In this document: positions 8,502 through 17,305 of the stretch, one piece after another | How the letters are laid out: the number at the start of each line of letters is the position of its first letter | Numbering within the stretch: the first letter of the stretch is position 1 | From: Pseudomonas putida | GTDB taxonomy: Bacteria; Pseudomonadota; Gammaproteobacteria; Pseudomonadales; Pseudomonadaceae | Length of the DNA stretch: 64,000 nt | NCBI RefSeq assembly: GCF_001636055.1 | Contig: NZ_CP011789.1 | Location: 806,001-870,000, forward strand | Direction: 5' to 3' | The notes under the pieces: generated by a model | The model's input: the letters and a program-made list of their open reading frames with translations, nothing else | Told to the model about the DNA's origin: nothing | Database searches by the model: none | Translations under genes and position numbers: made by a program

Positions 8502-9325
8502 ACGACCTGCAACTGATGCACGAAGTGGTGAAACTGGCGCAACTGGCGGGCGAGGCGATCCTGCCGTTCTGGCGCTCTGGCGTCGCAGTCACCAACAAGG
8601 CCGATGAGTCGCCGGTGACGGCTGCCGACCTGGCCGCCCACCGGATCATCGCCGACGGCCTGCAGGTGCTGGCACCGCAGATTCCGGTGTTGTCCGAGGA
8701 AGACTGCAACATCCCGCTGGCCACCCGCGAGGGTTGGTCGCGTTGGTGGCTGGTCGATCCGCTGGATGGCACCAAGGAGTTCATCGCCGGCAGCGAGGAA
8801 TTCACCGTCAACATTGCCCTGATCGAGCGCGGCGAGGTGGTGTTTGGCGTGGTGTCGATGCCGACCAGTGGCCGCTGTTACTTCGGTGGTCGTGATCTGG
8901 GTGCATGGCGTGCAGAGCTACAGGCAGAGCCTCAGCCGATTCACGTGCGCAACGCGCCACCTGCCGATGGCCGTTTCACCGTGGTTGCCAGCCGCCGCCA
9001 TACCAGCCCCGAGCAGGAAGCCTTGCTGGCTGGGCTCGGTGCCGAGGTTGGCGCGTTGGAACTGGCCAATATCGGCAGCTCGCTGAAGTTCTGCCTGCTG
9101 GCCGAGGGCGCTGCCGATTTCTACCCGCGCCTGGCGCCGACCTCGCAGTGGGATACCGCGGCGGCGCAGGGGGTAGTCGAAGGCGCAGGGGGCGAGGTGA
9201 TCGGGCTGGATGGCCAGGCGTTCCGTTACCCGGCGCGGGAGTCGCTGCTCAATCCGTTCTTCCTCGCGCTGCCGGCCAAGGCGCCCTGGCGGCAAAATGT
9301 CATTGCAGCGGCTATCGGGCAGTAA
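8498..9325 (+). CDS. cysQ: 3'(2'),5'-bisphosphate nucleotidase CysQ
   Basis: 275 residues of the inositol-monophosphatase fold. Metal-binding motifs are present: LSEEDC, WLVDPLDGTKEFI (D-P-x-D-G-T), and WDTAAAQGVVEGAGG near the C-terminus. CysQ removes the 3'-phosphate of adenosine 3',5'-bisphosphate (PAP), a by-product of sulfate assimilation and of acyl-carrier-protein modification, and so prevents PAP build-up. It overlaps nudE by four bases and is the last gene of the pair. Confidence 0.95.
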   Translation: MNDLQLMHEVVKLAQLAGEAILPFWRSGVAVTNKADESPVTAADLAAHRIIADGLQVLAPQIPVLSEEDCNIPLATREGWSRWWLVDPLDGTKEFIAGSEEFTVNIALIERGEVVFGVVSMPTSGRCYFGGRDLGAWRAELQAEPQPIHVRNAPPADGRFTVVASRRHTSPEQEALLAGLGAEVGALELANIGSSLKFCLLAEGAADFYPRLAPTSQWDTAAAQGVVEGAGGEVIGLDGQAFRYPARESLLNPFFLALPAKAPWRQNVIAAAIGQ

Positions 9326-9354
9326 CTACCGAAGCCGCCTCGCTCCTCGCCTGA

Positions 9355-9810
9355 TCAGCGGTGCAGCACATACTGCCCGCTGAATCTCACTGCCGCCTCT
9401 TCACTCCCCGCATTGCTCACCAACGTCTCCAGTGTCAGGCGCGCCCGGCCGCGGCGCTGGTACATCGTCAGGAAGCGCTCCCAGGCCTTTTCGTCCGGTG
9501 CCGGGCAGCGTGCTACCGCTACACCGGTCACGGGCAACGGGTAGCTGATCTGCCCCTCCTGAATGACGATATGCCCGTCATCGAACCCCAGCTCGCGCAG
9601 ACGCAGGTGCAGCCAGCCCCAGCCGACCAGTACGGCGGCGCAGTAGAGGCTGCCGCCGAACATGGTGCTCTTGTGATTGACGTTGGGCGCCAGCGGCAAT
9701 TGCAGACGCAGGCACTGCTCGCGCCAGTCGATGACTTGCATGCCCATTTCCCGCGTCAGCGGTATATCGCTGTGCAGGACTGCCTGCAGGTACTGGCTGT
9801 CGGTGGTCAT
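9355..9810 (-). CDS. YiiD-type thioesterase domain protein
   Basis: 151 residues. NVNHKSTMFGGSLYCAAVLVGWGWLHLRL is the characteristic segment of the putative thioesterase domain found at the C-terminus of E. coli YiiD, a hot-dog fold. It begins with ATG overlapping the TGA of the upstream response regulator (9807-9810), so it is the last gene of the dctB-dctD transcript. Substrate unknown, and a link to the two-component system is only positional. Confidence 0.78.
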   Translation of the reverse strand: MTTDSQYLQAVLHSDIPLTREMGMQVIDWREQCLRLQLPLAPNVNHKSTMFGGSLYCAAVLVGWGWLHLRLRELGFDDGHIVIQEGQISYPLPVTGVAVARCPAPDEKAWERFLTMYQRRGRARLTLETLVSNAGSEEAAVRFSGQYVLHR

Positions 9811-11210
9811 GGCCGCGGCTCCTCGTGATCGTCATGGCTGTTGCCGTCGGCGAAGCTCAGGCCGTGCTTGCGCAGCTTGTCGTGCAACGTTTTACGCGGG
9901 ATGCCAAGGGCTTCGGCCAGGCTACGCATGGAACTGTGCGGCTGGTTCAGCTCGGCGGCGATCAGCGAACGCTCGAACTGCTCGACCTGCTCGCTGAGGT
10001 TGCCGACACGTGCCGGTTCGGCGCTGTCGGTGGCAGAGGGCGCCTGGCCGTCCAGGGCCAGCTCCAGGCCAAGGGCGAAGCGCTCTGCCGCGTTTTGCAG
10101 TTCGCGTACGTTGCCTGGCCATTCGTGACGCAACAGCATGGCCCGCTGCGCCGGTTGCAGGGTATGCGGTGCCAGGCCGTGACGTTGGCTGGCGGCATCG
10201 GCGAAGTGCTGGAACAGCACCAGGATGTCGTCACCGCGTTCGCGCAGCGCCGGGATGCGCAGCGGTGCGACGTTCAGGCGGTAGTAGAGGTCGGCGCGGA
10301 AACGCCCTTGATCGGCCGACTGACGCAGGTCTTCCTTGGTCGCGGCGATCACGCGGATGTCCAGCGGTATCAGTTGGTTGCCGCCCAGGCGCTCGACCAC
10401 GCGCTCCTGCAGCAGACGCAGCAGCTTGACCTGCACGTCCAGGCTCATGCTCTCGATTTCGTCGAGGAACAGCGTGCCACCGTTGGCGAACTCGAACTTG
10501 CCGATACGGCGCTTCTGCGCGCCGGTGAAGGCGCCGGGCTCATGGCCGAACAGCTCGCTCTCGACCACTGACTCGGCCAGGGCGCCGGCGTTGATGGCCA
10601 CGAACGGGCCGTCGCGACGGCTCGACAGGTCGTGCAGGGCACGCGCGACCACCTCCTTGCCAGCGCCGGTCTCGCCAAGGATCAGCACGTCGGCACGGGT
10701 GCCTGCCAAGGCGCCGATCTGTTCGCGCAGGCGCTGCATCAAGGGTGAATGGCCGACCAACCGTGTCGACAACTGCTGGCGATCGCTCAGGGCCAGGCGC
10801 AGGCTGCGGTTGTCCAGCACCAGGCGACGCAGTGCCAGGGCCCGGCGCACGCTGTCGAGCAGGGCATCGCTGGCGAAGGGTTTTTCCAGGAAGTCATAGG
10901 CCCCGGCACGCATCGCCTGTACTGCCAGCGGCACATCGCCGTGGCCGGTGATCAGCAACACAGGCAGTTCGCTGTCCCGTGTGTGCAGTTGCTCCAGCAG
11001 TTGCAGGCCGTCGATACCGGGCATGCGGATATCGCTGACCACCACGCCAGGCCAGTCGGGCTCGATGCGCTCGGCCAGGCCCTGGGCGTCGGCCAGGGCG
11101 GCAACCTTGAGGCCTGCCAGGTCCAGAGTCTGGCTCAGGGCCTGGCGCAGGTGCGGATCGTCATCGACCAGGATGACCTGGGTTTGACTGTCGATCAGTG
11201 TCTCGGTCAT
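9807..11210 (-). CDS. dctD: Sigma-54-dependent response regulator, DctD type
   Basis: 467 residues in three domains. Receiver (about 1-125) with VDDD at the N-terminus, phospho-acceptor Asp60 in VVVSDIRMPG and Lys in FLEKPF. AAA+ domain (about 150-385) with Walker A GETGAGKE, the sigma-54 contact loop GAFTGA, Walker B GGTLFLDEIE and R-fingers in RFRADLYYRLN. Fis-type helix-turn-helix at the C-terminus (MRSLAEALGIPRKTLHDKLRKHGL). It overlaps dctB by four bases. The pair resembles DctB/DctD, which activates C4-dicarboxylate uptake, but related pairs such as MifS/MifR sense other dicarboxylates and no transporter is beside it, so the ligand is uncertain. Confidence 0.9.
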   Translation of the reverse strand: MTETLIDSQTQVILVDDDPHLRQALSQTLDLAGLKVAALADAQGLAERIEPDWPGVVVSDIRMPGIDGLQLLEQLHTRDSELPVLLITGHGDVPLAVQAMRAGAYDFLEKPFASDALLDSVRRALALRRLVLDNRSLRLALSDRQQLSTRLVGHSPLMQRLREQIGALAGTRADVLILGETGAGKEVVARALHDLSSRRDGPFVAINAGALAESVVESELFGHEPGAFTGAQKRRIGKFEFANGGTLFLDEIESMSLDVQVKLLRLLQERVVERLGGNQLIPLDIRVIAATKEDLRQSADQGRFRADLYYRLNVAPLRIPALRERGDDILVLFQHFADAASQRHGLAPHTLQPAQRAMLLRHEWPGNVRELQNAAERFALGLELALDGQAPSATDSAEPARVGNLSEQVEQFERSLIAAELNQPHSSMRSLAEALGIPRKTLHDKLRKHGLSFADGNSHDDHEEPRP

Positions 11211-13021
11211 GCCGAGGAATCCTCCGAAGGTTTCAGGTTGGCGCCGGGGGCTGCGATGCGCAGTTGCAGGGTGAGCAGGGCGCCCCCTTCCGGGTGGTTG
11301 CCCATCAGCAACTCGCCACCGAGCGCACGCATCAGGCTTTCGCAGATCGCCAGGCCCAGGCCAAGACCCTGGGTACGGGTCTTGGTGGTGAAGAAGGGTT
11401 CCTTGGCATGCTCCAGCGCTTGCCGGGTAAAGCCCGGGCCGTTGTCGCGAATGTACAGGTAGACGCAGTCGTCGCGCGTCTCGGCACTCAGCCAGAGGCG
11501 GCGTGGGTTGGCTTTTTCGGTGAGTGCGTCAAGGGCGTTGGCCAGCAGGTTGCCGAGCACTTGGCGCAGGCGGGTTTCACCGGCCTGGACCCACAGGGTG
11601 GCGTCCGGCAGATCGCGGATCAGTTCTACCGCCATCGCCCGACGGCGCTTGGCCAGCAATGCCAGGGCATCGTCCAGCGCCGGTTGCAGGGCCACGCTTT
11701 CCGGGGCATGCCGGTCGCGGCGGGCAAAGGCGCGCAGGTGGGCGATGATCGAGGCCATGCGTCCGGTCAGTTCGCCGATCAGCTTGAGGTTGCCACGGGC
11801 ATCCTCGGTGCGCTGGTGATCGAGCAGGATCTCGGCGTTCTCGGCGTAGCTGCGGATCGCCGCCAGCGGTTGGTTGAGTTCGTGGCTGATGCTCGCCGAC
11901 ATGGTGCCAAGCACCGACAGCTTGCCGGCCTGGACCAGCTCGTCCTGGGCGCGTACCAGTTCCTGCTGTGCCTGCTCGCGCTCCAGCACTTCGTTCTTCA
12001 GGCGGTTGTTCAGCCATTCGAGGTCGGCGGTGCGCGCCACCACGCGGTTTTCCAGTTCCTGGCGGCCACGGGCCTCCAGTTCGATGCGGTCCATGTAGTG
12101 GCGGCGGCGCTGCATCACCAGCCCGGCCAGGAGCATGGTTACCAGCAACGCGCCGGCGCCGATGGCCATGACGGTCTGCACCGAGCGATCGACCAGGATA
12201 CGCGGCGCAAGGATGCTCACCTGCCAGCCGGTCTCCTTGATATCGCGGGTCTGGGTCAGCCAGGCCTCGGGCTCCAGGCGCAGTGGTTGCGGGGCCTGGG
12301 TTGGGTAAGGCTGGATTGCGATCATCGCCTTGCGTTCTGCTTCGCTCAGTACACGGGTGGCGCGGAAACGCCACTCCGGGCGCGAGGTGAGCACCACCAC
12401 GCCGTACTGGTCGGTCAGCAGCAATTGTTCCGGGGTGCGTCCCCAGAGGGTTTCGGTGTGATCGAGGTCGACCTTGACCACCAGCACGCCGATTACTCGT
12501 TCACCGTCACGCACCGCGGCTGCGAAGAAGTAGCCGCGCTTGGCGGACGTGGTGCCCTGGCCGAAGAAGCGGCCCAGCCGTCCTTCCATCGCTTCGATGA
12601 AGTACGGGCGGAAGGCGAAGTTGCGGCCGACGAAGCTGTCGCGCTTGTCCCAGTTGGAGGCCGCCAGGGTATTGCCGCTGACGTCCATCAGGTACATCAC
12701 TTCGGCGCCGGTCTGCTGGGTGATCTCGCGCAACAGGCGATTGGCGTTGGTCACCGCCTCCAGCCTGAACGGGTCGGCCAGCACGCCACGCAGGGCCGGC
12801 AAATCGCCGAGGATCTGTGGCAGGGTTTCGTAGCGGTGCAGGGTGCCGAGCAGGTTGGCGACATAGAGGTCGAGGGTCTGGCGGTTCTGCGAGGCCAGTT
12901 GGTCCTGGTAGTAGCGCTCGGCAAGATGATGCAGCGGCCACAGCAGCGGAGCCAGGCACAGGGCCAGCAGGGCCAGGCTGCGCCAGCGGGGTCGTTGCGA
13001 AGTGATTGAAGTCGAGGTCAT
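11207..13021 (-). CDS. dctB: Membrane sensor histidine kinase, DctB type
   Basis: 604 residues from the ATG at 13021; the frame also reads from an upstream TTG at 13051 through a palindrome, which I consider less likely. Membrane segment 1 (about 15-33) and segment 2 (about 285-307) enclose a periplasmic double-PAS sensor domain with VMYLMDVSGNTLAASNW and GRNFAFRPYF, the dicarboxylate-pocket region of DctB. A coiled coil with QELENRVVARTADLE leads to the H-box SISHELNQPLAAIRSY, then N-box LLANALDAL, and DNGPGF, GLGLGL ATP-binding boxes. It phosphorylates the response regulator encoded next. Confidence 0.9.
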   Translation of the reverse strand: MTSTSITSQRPRWRSLALLALCLAPLLWPLHHLAERYYQDQLASQNRQTLDLYVANLLGTLHRYETLPQILGDLPALRGVLADPFRLEAVTNANRLLREITQQTGAEVMYLMDVSGNTLAASNWDKRDSFVGRNFAFRPYFIEAMEGRLGRFFGQGTTSAKRGYFFAAAVRDGERVIGVLVVKVDLDHTETLWGRTPEQLLLTDQYGVVVLTSRPEWRFRATRVLSEAERKAMIAIQPYPTQAPQPLRLEPEAWLTQTRDIKETGWQVSILAPRILVDRSVQTVMAIGAGALLVTMLLAGLVMQRRRHYMDRIELEARGRQELENRVVARTADLEWLNNRLKNEVLEREQAQQELVRAQDELVQAGKLSVLGTMSASISHELNQPLAAIRSYAENAEILLDHQRTEDARGNLKLIGELTGRMASIIAHLRAFARRDRHAPESVALQPALDDALALLAKRRRAMAVELIRDLPDATLWVQAGETRLRQVLGNLLANALDALTEKANPRRLWLSAETRDDCVYLYIRDNGPGFTRQALEHAKEPFFTTKTRTQGLGLGLAICESLMRALGGELLMGNHPEGGALLTLQLRIAAPGANLKPSEDSSA

Positions 13022-13028
13022 CGCCAAG

Positions 13029-13050
13029 TGCGCCAGAATGAACTGGCGCA
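13029..13050. repeat. Palindrome between rfbD and dctB
   Basis: TGCGCCAG, six bases, CTGGCGCA: a perfect 8-bp inverted repeat filling the 37-base gap between rfbD and dctB. It has no T-tract. It may be an operator for dctB or a processing/attenuation hairpin. Confidence 0.6.
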
Positions 13051-13058
13051 ATTATGCG

Positions 13059-13919
13059 CTACTTCAGGCAGTCGATCAGCGCTTGCTGCCAATGCGGTTG
13101 GCTGACCTGCCATTCACGTGCCAGGCGTGAGCAGTCCAGACGAGAGTTGAGCGGGCGGCGGGCCGGGGTCGGATATTCGCTGCTGGGGATCGGCAGCAGT
13201 TCGGCGCAGGGCAGGTCGCGGGCCTTCAACTGCTCGGCGATGGCCTGGGCGAAGCCGAACCAGGAGGTTTCGCCCTGGGCTGTCAGGTGATAAGTGCCCC
13301 ACGCACCCGCCTGGCCGGCCTGCCAGCGCTCGATCATGGCGCGGGTACTGGCGGCGATCGTCCCGGCCCAGGTCGGTGCGCCGATCTGGTCGTCGACCAC
13401 CTTCAATTGCGGGCGCTCCTGCAACAGGCGCTGCATGGTCAGCAGGAAGTTGCGCCCATGCAGCGAGTACACCCAGCTGGTACGCAGAATCAGGTGCTCG
13501 GCGCCGACCGCGGCAATCGCCTGCTCGCCTGCGAGCTTGCTCTGGCCGTAGACGCCCAGCGGATGCACCGGGTCATCCTCGACATAAGGCGTTGTCTTGT
13601 TGCCGTCGAACACGTAGTCGGTGGAGTAGTGGATCAGCGGCGCACCCAGGCGTGCGGCTTCCTCGGCCAACACCCGCGGACCTTCGGCATTGATGGCGTG
13701 AGCCAGCGACGCTTCGCTTTCGGCCTGGTCCACCGCAGTGTGCGCCGCGGCGTTGATGATCAGGTCCGGGGCGAGCTGGCGCAGAGGCTCACGCACGGCT
13801 TCGGGGTGAGCCAGGTCGAGCTGGTCGCGGCCTAGCAGGTGCAGCTCGCCAAGCCCGGCCAGTGCCTGCTGAAGGGCCTGGGCGACCTGGCCGTTGCGGC
13901 CGCAGACGAGGATCTTCAT
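13059..13919 (-). CDS. rfbD: dTDP-4-dehydrorhamnose reductase
   Basis: 286 residues. The NAD(P)-binding N-terminus MKILVCGRNGQVAQAL has the G-x-x-G-Q-V signature of RmlD; DLIINAAAHTAVDQAE, HYSTDYVFDG and the catalytic pair YGQSKLAGE (Y-x3-K) follow. It performs the last step of dTDP-L-rhamnose synthesis. The ATG overlaps the rfbC stop by four bases. Neither rfbA nor rfbB is in this operon, so the dTDP-4-keto-6-deoxyglucose precursor must come from genes elsewhere. It is the last gene of the sugar operon. Confidence 0.93.
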   Translation of the reverse strand: MKILVCGRNGQVAQALQQALAGLGELHLLGRDQLDLAHPEAVREPLRQLAPDLIINAAAHTAVDQAESEASLAHAINAEGPRVLAEEAARLGAPLIHYSTDYVFDGNKTTPYVEDDPVHPLGVYGQSKLAGEQAIAAVGAEHLILRTSWVYSLHGRNFLLTMQRLLQERPQLKVVDDQIGAPTWAGTIAASTRAMIERWQAGQAGAWGTYHLTAQGETSWFGFAQAIAEQLKARDLPCAELLPIPSSEYPTPARRPLNSRLDCSRLAREWQVSQPHWQQALIDCLK

Positions 13920-14461
13920 GGGAACAGCTCCGCGTCCTGAAGCAGCACCCCGGCCTGGTCCTTGGCTGACAGCAGCGGTGCCGACGTCAGTTGCCAGTCG
14001 ATGGCCAACTGCGGATCGTCCCAGCGAATGCAGCGTTCGGCAGCGGGGTTGTAATAGTCGGTGGTCTTGTAAAGGAAATCGGCCGACTCGCTGAGCACCA
14101 CGAAACCGTGGGCGAAGCCTGGTGGAATCCAGAACTGTCGGTGGTCTTCGGCACTCAGGCGTGTCGCGACCCATTTGCCGAAGGTGGGCGAGCTCCGGCG
14201 GATATCGACCGCGACATCCAGTACCTCGCCCTGGACCACGCGTACCAGTTTGCCCTGGGGGTTTTCGATCTGGTAATGGAGGCCGCGCAGCACGCCGCGC
14301 TGGGAGCGCGAGTGGTTGTCCTGGACGAAACTGGCAGGGAAACCGGCCTTCTCGGCAAAGTCACGGGCATTGAAGCTTTCGAAGAAAAAGCCTCGGCTGT
14401 CGCCGAACACTTTCGGCTCGATGATCAGCACATCGGGAATTTCGGTGTGGATGATGTTCAT
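13916..14461 (-). CDS. rfbC: dTDP-4-dehydrorhamnose 3,5-epimerase
   Basis: 181 residues, the standard RmlC length. DSRGFFFESFN, FVQDNHSRSQRGVLRGLHYQ (containing the active-site His) and IPPGFAHGFVVLSE are family signatures of this cupin epimerase. It epimerises C3 and C5 of dTDP-4-keto-6-deoxyglucose. Twenty-four bases follow the upstream aminotransferase and four overlap rfbD. The aminotransferase upstream uses a similar 4-keto sugar, so the two could compete for or share an intermediate. Confidence 0.95.
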   Translation of the reverse strand: MNIIHTEIPDVLIIEPKVFGDSRGFFFESFNARDFAEKAGFPASFVQDNHSRSQRGVLRGLHYQIENPQGKLVRVVQGEVLDVAVDIRRSSPTFGKWVATRLSAEDHRQFWIPPGFAHGFVVLSESADFLYKTTDYYNPAAERCIRWDDPQLAIDWQLTSAPLLSAKDQAGVLLQDAELFP

Positions 14462-14485
14462 GAATGTTCTTGGCAGCGAATAGGT

Positions 14486-15631
14486 TCAACGGCGCGCGAG
14501 CGCGGTACTCAAGGCTGAAATCACCCGGTCCTGGCGTTCATCGCCCAGGCCGCACCACAGCGGCAGGCGTACCAGGCGGTCTGACAGTTCGTCGGTGAGC
14601 TGCATCGAGCCATGTGCACGTCCGTAGCGCTCGCCGGCGGGCGAGGAATGCAGTGGCACATAGTGGAACACGGGATACACCTCTTCGTCTCGCATCCTCT
14701 GCAGCACGGCCTGACGGTCAATGCCCGGGGCGAGCAGCACATAGTACATATGGGCGTTGTGCTGGCAGTCCTGCGGGATGATCGGCCTGCGCAGCAGCCC
14801 GTCCGCCTCGAGGCCGGCAAGGGCGTGGTGATAGCGCGCCCAGGTAGCCAGGCGGCTGTTGGTGATCGCTTCAGCTTCCTGCAACTGTGCCCAGAGGAAT
14901 GCGGCGGTCAGCTCGCCGGGCAGGAACGACGATCCGACCTCCTGCCAGGTGTACTTGTCGACCTGGCCGCGGAAGAAGCGACTGCGGTCGGTACCCTTCT
15001 CGCGGATGATTTCCGCGCGCATCACCAGCTCTGGATCGTTGGCCAGCAGGGCTCCGCCTTCGCCGCTGATGACGTTCTTGGTTTCATGGAAGCTGAACGC
15101 TCCCAGATCACCAATGCTGCCCAGCGCACGCCCCTTGTAGCTGGACATGACGCCTTGCGCGGCATCCTCCACCACCTTCAGGCCGTGCCTGTGGGCGATG
15201 GCCAGGATGCTGTCCATCTCGCAGGCGACGCCAGCGTAGTGGACCACGGCGATGGCCTTGGTGCGTGGGGTGATGGCAGCTTCGATCAGGCGTTCGTCGA
15301 GGTTGAGCGTGTCTTCGCGAATATCGACGAACACCGGCACCGCGCCGCGTAGGACGAAAGCATTGGCGGTGGAGACGAAGGTGTAGGACGGCATGATCAC
15401 TTCATCGCCGGGCTGGATGTCGAGCAGCAGCGCGCACATCTCCAGCGCTGCGGTGCAGGAATGGGTCAGCAGCGCCTTGCCGCTGCCGGTACGCTCCTCG
15501 AGCCAGGCATGGCAGCGCTTTGTGAACGGTCCGTCACCGGCAAGCATCTGCCCCAGGTTGGCCTCGGCAATGTGGTGGAACTCCTTGCCGGTCATGTAGG
15601 GGCGGTTGAAGGGGATCTTTTCCAGGCTCAT
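14486..15631 (-). CDS. DegT/WecE-family sugar-nucleotide aminotransferase
   Basis: 381 residues. The N-terminus PFNRPYMTGKEFHHIAEA and the overall pattern match dTDP-4-amino-4,6-dideoxygalactose transaminase (WecE/RffA). The PLP lysine lies in FSFHETKNVISGEGGAL; THSCTAALEMCALLL and VEDAAQGVMSSYKG build the cofactor pocket, and PVFHYVPLHSSPAGERYG is a WecE-type C-terminal signature. It would aminate the C4 keto group of a dTDP-4-keto-6-deoxyhexose with glutamate as donor. It overlaps the phosphoesterase by four bases. The sugar product is inferred from family only. Confidence 0.9.
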   Translation of the reverse strand: MSLEKIPFNRPYMTGKEFHHIAEANLGQMLAGDGPFTKRCHAWLEERTGSGKALLTHSCTAALEMCALLLDIQPGDEVIMPSYTFVSTANAFVLRGAVPVFVDIREDTLNLDERLIEAAITPRTKAIAVVHYAGVACEMDSILAIAHRHGLKVVEDAAQGVMSSYKGRALGSIGDLGAFSFHETKNVISGEGGALLANDPELVMRAEIIREKGTDRSRFFRGQVDKYTWQEVGSSFLPGELTAAFLWAQLQEAEAITNSRLATWARYHHALAGLEADGLLRRPIIPQDCQHNAHMYYVLLAPGIDRQAVLQRMRDEEVYPVFHYVPLHSSPAGERYGRAHGSMQLTDELSDRLVRLPLWCGLGDERQDRVISALSTALARR

Positions 15632-16347
15632 GGGCGTTTTCCTGCAGAGTTCGCGGGCGGAAGGTCGCTGCGGATCGCGCTGACGCGCCCGCCGATCTGC
15701 GTGCCCTTGGCAAGGTTCTCGTAGAAATAGTCGGTGAAGCCTGCGTGTGCCATGGCGCGTTGCGCGGCCTCGATGTCATAGGCGATGCGGTAGAGCGCGA
15801 AGCGTTGGCCGTCCCATGTGGCGAAGGCCGCTCGAGGGTCGCCGTCGCGCGGCTGGCCGACCGAGCCGGGGTTGCACCAGGTCTTGTCGCGGCCCTGCCA
15901 GAGGAACTGCACATGGCTGTGGCCGGAGGCGAAGAAGCGCCCCGGGTGTTCAGCGAAATAGGCTTCGCTGGGCTCGAGATATTCATCGAGTGGGTCGTTC
16001 CAGCCGCCGTGGATCAACTCCAGGCCGTGCAGGCTGGCACGCTCCGGCAGGCTTTCGAGCCAGCGGCGGTTGTCGGCGCTGAGCACCTCGCGCTGGTAGT
16101 CCAGGCAGGCATTGGCGCTGTTGGAGCGTGGGCAGGGCTGGTTGAGCGCGATATAGGCATCGTGGTTGCCCATCAGCGAGAAGATCCCGCGAGCGCGCAA
16201 GGTATCGCAGCACTCGTTGACCTGGCTGTAGTAACCGGCGGTGTCGCCCAGGCAGATGATCTCGTCCACACCCATCCGATCGAGCTCGGCGAGCACGGTG
16301 GACAGTGCGGCGAAATTGCCGTGGATGTCAGAAATGATCCCGATCAT
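15628..16347 (-). CDS. Calcineurin-like metallophosphoesterase (YfcE/MJ0936 type)
   Basis: 239 residues from the ATG at 16347 (MIGIISDIHGN). The metal-binding motifs are complete: SDIHGN, LGDTAGY, MGNHDAY, LIHGGW and SGHSHVQF. Such small phosphoesterases hydrolyse phosphodiesters or phosphomonoesters. Its presence between an ATP-grasp gene (20-base overlap) and a sugar aminotransferase suggests that it removes a phosphate from a pathway intermediate, but the substrate is unknown. Confidence 0.83.
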   Translation of the reverse strand: MIGIISDIHGNFAALSTVLAELDRMGVDEIICLGDTAGYYSQVNECCDTLRARGIFSLMGNHDAYIALNQPCPRSNSANACLDYQREVLSADNRRWLESLPERASLHGLELIHGGWNDPLDEYLEPSEAYFAEHPGRFFASGHSHVQFLWQGRDKTWCNPGSVGQPRDGDPRAAFATWDGQRFALYRIAYDIEAAQRAMAHAGFTDYFYENLAKGTQIGGRVSAIRSDLPPANSAGKRP

Positions 16348-17305
16348 GAACCACGTAGTCCTCGATGTAGCGCACAGCAAAACCTGCGCGCAGCGCTGGT
16401 TGCCGGGGCCTTTCGCCCTTGAGATACCAGGCCAGGCACATGGCGGCCTCGTTGTAGCCGAAAGCGGTGCGGATGGAACTGGTGGAAGAGATCCGTGGAT
16501 TGATCTCCAGCAGCTTCCAGGTGCCGTCGTCTGCCCGGCGGAACTGCAGGTTGGTGGGCCCGACCGGTTTGAAGTGCTGGCACAGGCGCGTCACCACAGC
16601 ATCCAGGCTGGCGTCGTGGCGCACTTTGGCCTTGGCTGTGGAGCCGTCAGAGGCCAGGCTGCGCTGGAAGGTGATCGCGGCGCAGATGCCGCCCTGGCCG
16701 TCACCGAACACCGCCACGGTGTACTCCTGGCTGGCGCTGCCGATGATCGGCTGGGCCATCAGCACCTCCCCGAGAAGGGGTGCCCAGGGTGTGAAATCGC
16801 GCGCTTCGCGGACCCACACCAGGCCCTTGGAGGCGTAGCTGCGCCGTGGCTTGAGCAGGAACGGCAGGCCGAGCTGCTGCGAAAGCGAGGCAAAGTCGCC
16901 GGTCAGATGGCTGGGGATACGGGCGTCGTCTTCATGTGCCAGCAGGGCCTGGTCCATGGCGTATTTGTCGCGCGACAGGCTGATCAGCCGGGCATCGTTG
17001 AGCACAATCCGGCAGCCGGTGGCAGCCAGTGCGTCACGGTTTTCGTCGAGCCAGTGCACATCCTGTTCGATACCGGGAATCAGCAGATCGACCCGGTACT
17101 GCTCGATCATCCGCAGCAGCCAGTCCTGATACCTGGGGTCGGCGGTCAACGGGGCCTGTTCGAAGTGGTCGCACCAGGCCTGGCCGACCGCATCGTCGTA
17201 GATGTCGGTGCCCAGCAGCCTGATCGTCGGGTCGGCGGCGCGCAGCGATTTCAGAAGGCCGTAGCCCATGATCGCGCCGACGCCAGTGACCATTGCCGTG
17301 GTCAT
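16328..17305 (-). CDS. ATP-grasp ligase (carbamoyl-phosphate-synthase-like)
   Basis: 325 residues from ATG 17305 (MTTAMVTGVGAIMGYGLL), the start that overlaps the preceding stop as ATGA. The N-terminus looks like a Rossmann-type pre-ATP-grasp domain; YAMDQALLAHEDDARIPSH and LPFLLKPRRSYASKGLVWV are the ATP-grasp nucleotide-binding part, and LEINPRISSTSSIRTAFGYNEA is the metal-binding loop (E-x-N-P-R). It should join a carboxylate to an amine via an acyl-phosphate. In this operon the amine could be the 4-amino sugar made by the DegT enzyme, but that is inference. Confidence 0.83.
   Translation of the reverse strand: MTTAMVTGVGAIMGYGLLKSLRAADPTIRLLGTDIYDDAVGQAWCDHFEQAPLTADPRYQDWLLRMIEQYRVDLLIPGIEQDVHWLDENRDALAATGCRIVLNDARLISLSRDKYAMDQALLAHEDDARIPSHLTGDFASLSQQLGLPFLLKPRRSYASKGLVWVREARDFTPWAPLLGEVLMAQPIIGSASQEYTVAVFGDGQGGICAAITFQRSLASDGSTAKAKVRHDASLDAVVTRLCQHFKPVGPTNLQFRRADDGTWKLLEINPRISSTSSIRTAFGYNEAAMCLAWYLKGERPRQPALRAGFAVRYIEDYVVHDRDHF

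Noticed and set aside
11198..13009. A 603-codon plus-strand open frame opposite dctB
   Set aside because: Antisense shadow of a gene with all histidine-kinase motifs; its low-complexity Gln/Val/Gly-rich peptide is typical of shadow frames.
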